A stretch of 64,000 nucleotides of DNA from Thermomonas sp. (GTDB lineage Bacteria > Pseudomonadota > Gammaproteobacteria > Xanthomonadales > Xanthomonadaceae), in NCBI GenBank assembly GCA_016720345.1, contig JADKKV010000003.1, forward strand, positions 105,106 through 169,105, written 5' to 3'. The notes below the pieces were generated by a model. That model was given only the letters and a program-made list of their open reading frames with translations, made no database searches and was not told the DNA's origin. The translations under genes were made by a program, and so were the position numbers. Each line of letters begins with the position of its first letter. Positions within the stretch are counted from its first letter, which is position 1. Positions 63,423 through 64,000 of this stretch are shown here, piece by piece.

Positions 63423-64000
63423 TCACGGCAGCTCGACCCGAATGACCGTCGGATTGCCCCGGAAATCCCGCACGATCTGCAACGCGTGCGCCTCGTCACG
63501 CGCGGACACCGTTAACTCCCCCTCAGCACCGTCGGCAGCCTCGACGACGACGCGGAACGTCGCAAGCTTGACCGGCTCCGCCACTTGCGTCGCGTCGACA
63601 ACCGACTCCTCCGGGGCTCGGGCGATCTCCGGGACAGGTTCTCCTCCCCGCTACCGGTCCCGGCTCCGCTCGCGTGGGCTCCGGCGTGGTTGTGTATTCG
63701 GACGCAGGCTCGGCAGGTGGGGCTTCTAAGACATCGGCCGCCACCTGTTCGGTCTGTGCATTGTCGAAGAACGTGCCCCCTTGACCCATTGGTATGCGGA
63801 ACCCCAATCGCCAACAGCACCATGGCAAGGGCGTAACCTCGGAGGCTGAGCGATCCTTCTGTGGTGTCCGCCACGTCTGGCGATGCTGCTGCAGGCGAAA
63901 CCTTCTGTAACCATCGGACATCGCAATTCGGATACTGCAGCTTGAGTAGGGCCTCTGCCGCCCACTGGTCATCGCTTTCGACGTAAGCGACATGCGAGTT
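63423..64000 (-). pseudogene. Single-TM protein with Pro/Glu-rich linker (5' end beyond window), two frameshifts
   Basis: Open from the right edge: HVAYVESDDQWAAEALLKLQ then PNCDVRWLQKVSP, then a TM helix GYALAMVLLAIG. An extra G in a GGGG run near 63805 moves to TFFDNAQTEQVAADVLEAPP and a PEPTRAEPGPVAG linker. A second extra G near 63650 leads to GEPVPEIARAPEESVVDAT, then TFRVVVEAADGAEGELTVSA, ending TVIRVELP. The two soluble ends flanking one helix suggest a membrane sensor or scaffold. I do not recognise the family. Confidence 0.55.

Overview
This is a GC-rich chromosomal window from a gammaproteobacterium, most likely a member of the Xanthomonadales/Lysobacteraceae (Lysobacter, Luteimonas or Thermomonas-like). 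I infer this from gene content and order: ndk-rlmN-pilW-rodZ-yfgM-bamB-der, a rhodanese-MoeB fusion beside mobA, a DUF2272 protein, aat-infA followed by clpA/clpS, nudJ-mnmA-hflD, and acnB next to acnA. No database search was possible, so the family assignment is inference.

Layout. 0-1.9 kb: a fatty-acid oxidation gene (cut by the left edge) under a TetR/PsrA-like regulator. 1.9-8.7 kb: the conserved ndk-to-der envelope and translation cluster, without the ispG and hisS genes often found inside it. 8.7-12.8 kb: molybdenum cofactor genes, a DUF2272 secreted protein, folD. 12.9-16.7 kb: guaB, a frameshifted guaA flanked by two related hairpins, and tadA. 16.7-17.9 kb: an orphan 368-aa gene of unknown function. 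18-26.5 kb: orn, a beta-propeller diguanylate cyclase, an MscS channel, the divergent ppsA/ppsR pair, a DUF1249 gene. 26.5-31.4 kb: tRNA-Ala and tRNA-Glu, a VWA protein, an MrfAB-type helicase/exonuclease pair, a DUF4124 protein and a dif-like site. 31.4-39.9 kb: crcB, rarA, lolA and ftsK on the minus strand, then trxB, a FemAB/GNAT-like gene, aat and infA. 40-45 kb: clpA, clpS, nudJ, mnmA, hflD. 44.8-51.2 kb: a Cus-type copper/silver efflux operon. 51.6-58.9 kb: acnB, a VapBC-like toxin-antitoxin pair, a frameshifted acnA, an L,D-transpeptidase. 58.9-64 kb: an SRAP protein, an intact IS3-family insertion sequence that splits a small zinc-ribbon gene, and three minus-strand genes each broken by single-base indels.

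The most interesting signals are non-coding. Four intergenic copies of a structured element (33.9, 39.9, 51.3 and 51.5 kb) share a nearly invariant purine-rich core inside long hairpin arms. The arms are self-complementary within each copy but unrelated between copies. A second family of three hairpins (14.4, 16.2, 33.2 kb) shares a one-sided TTGC bulge and an ACT loop while the stems covary. A third, REP-like palindrome (GGGGCCAGAGT..) occurs twice (54.9 and 61.5 kb). At least seven single- or double-base frameshifts interrupt otherwise well-conserved genes. Several lie in short homopolymers, so sequencing error must be excluded before any gene is called lost.
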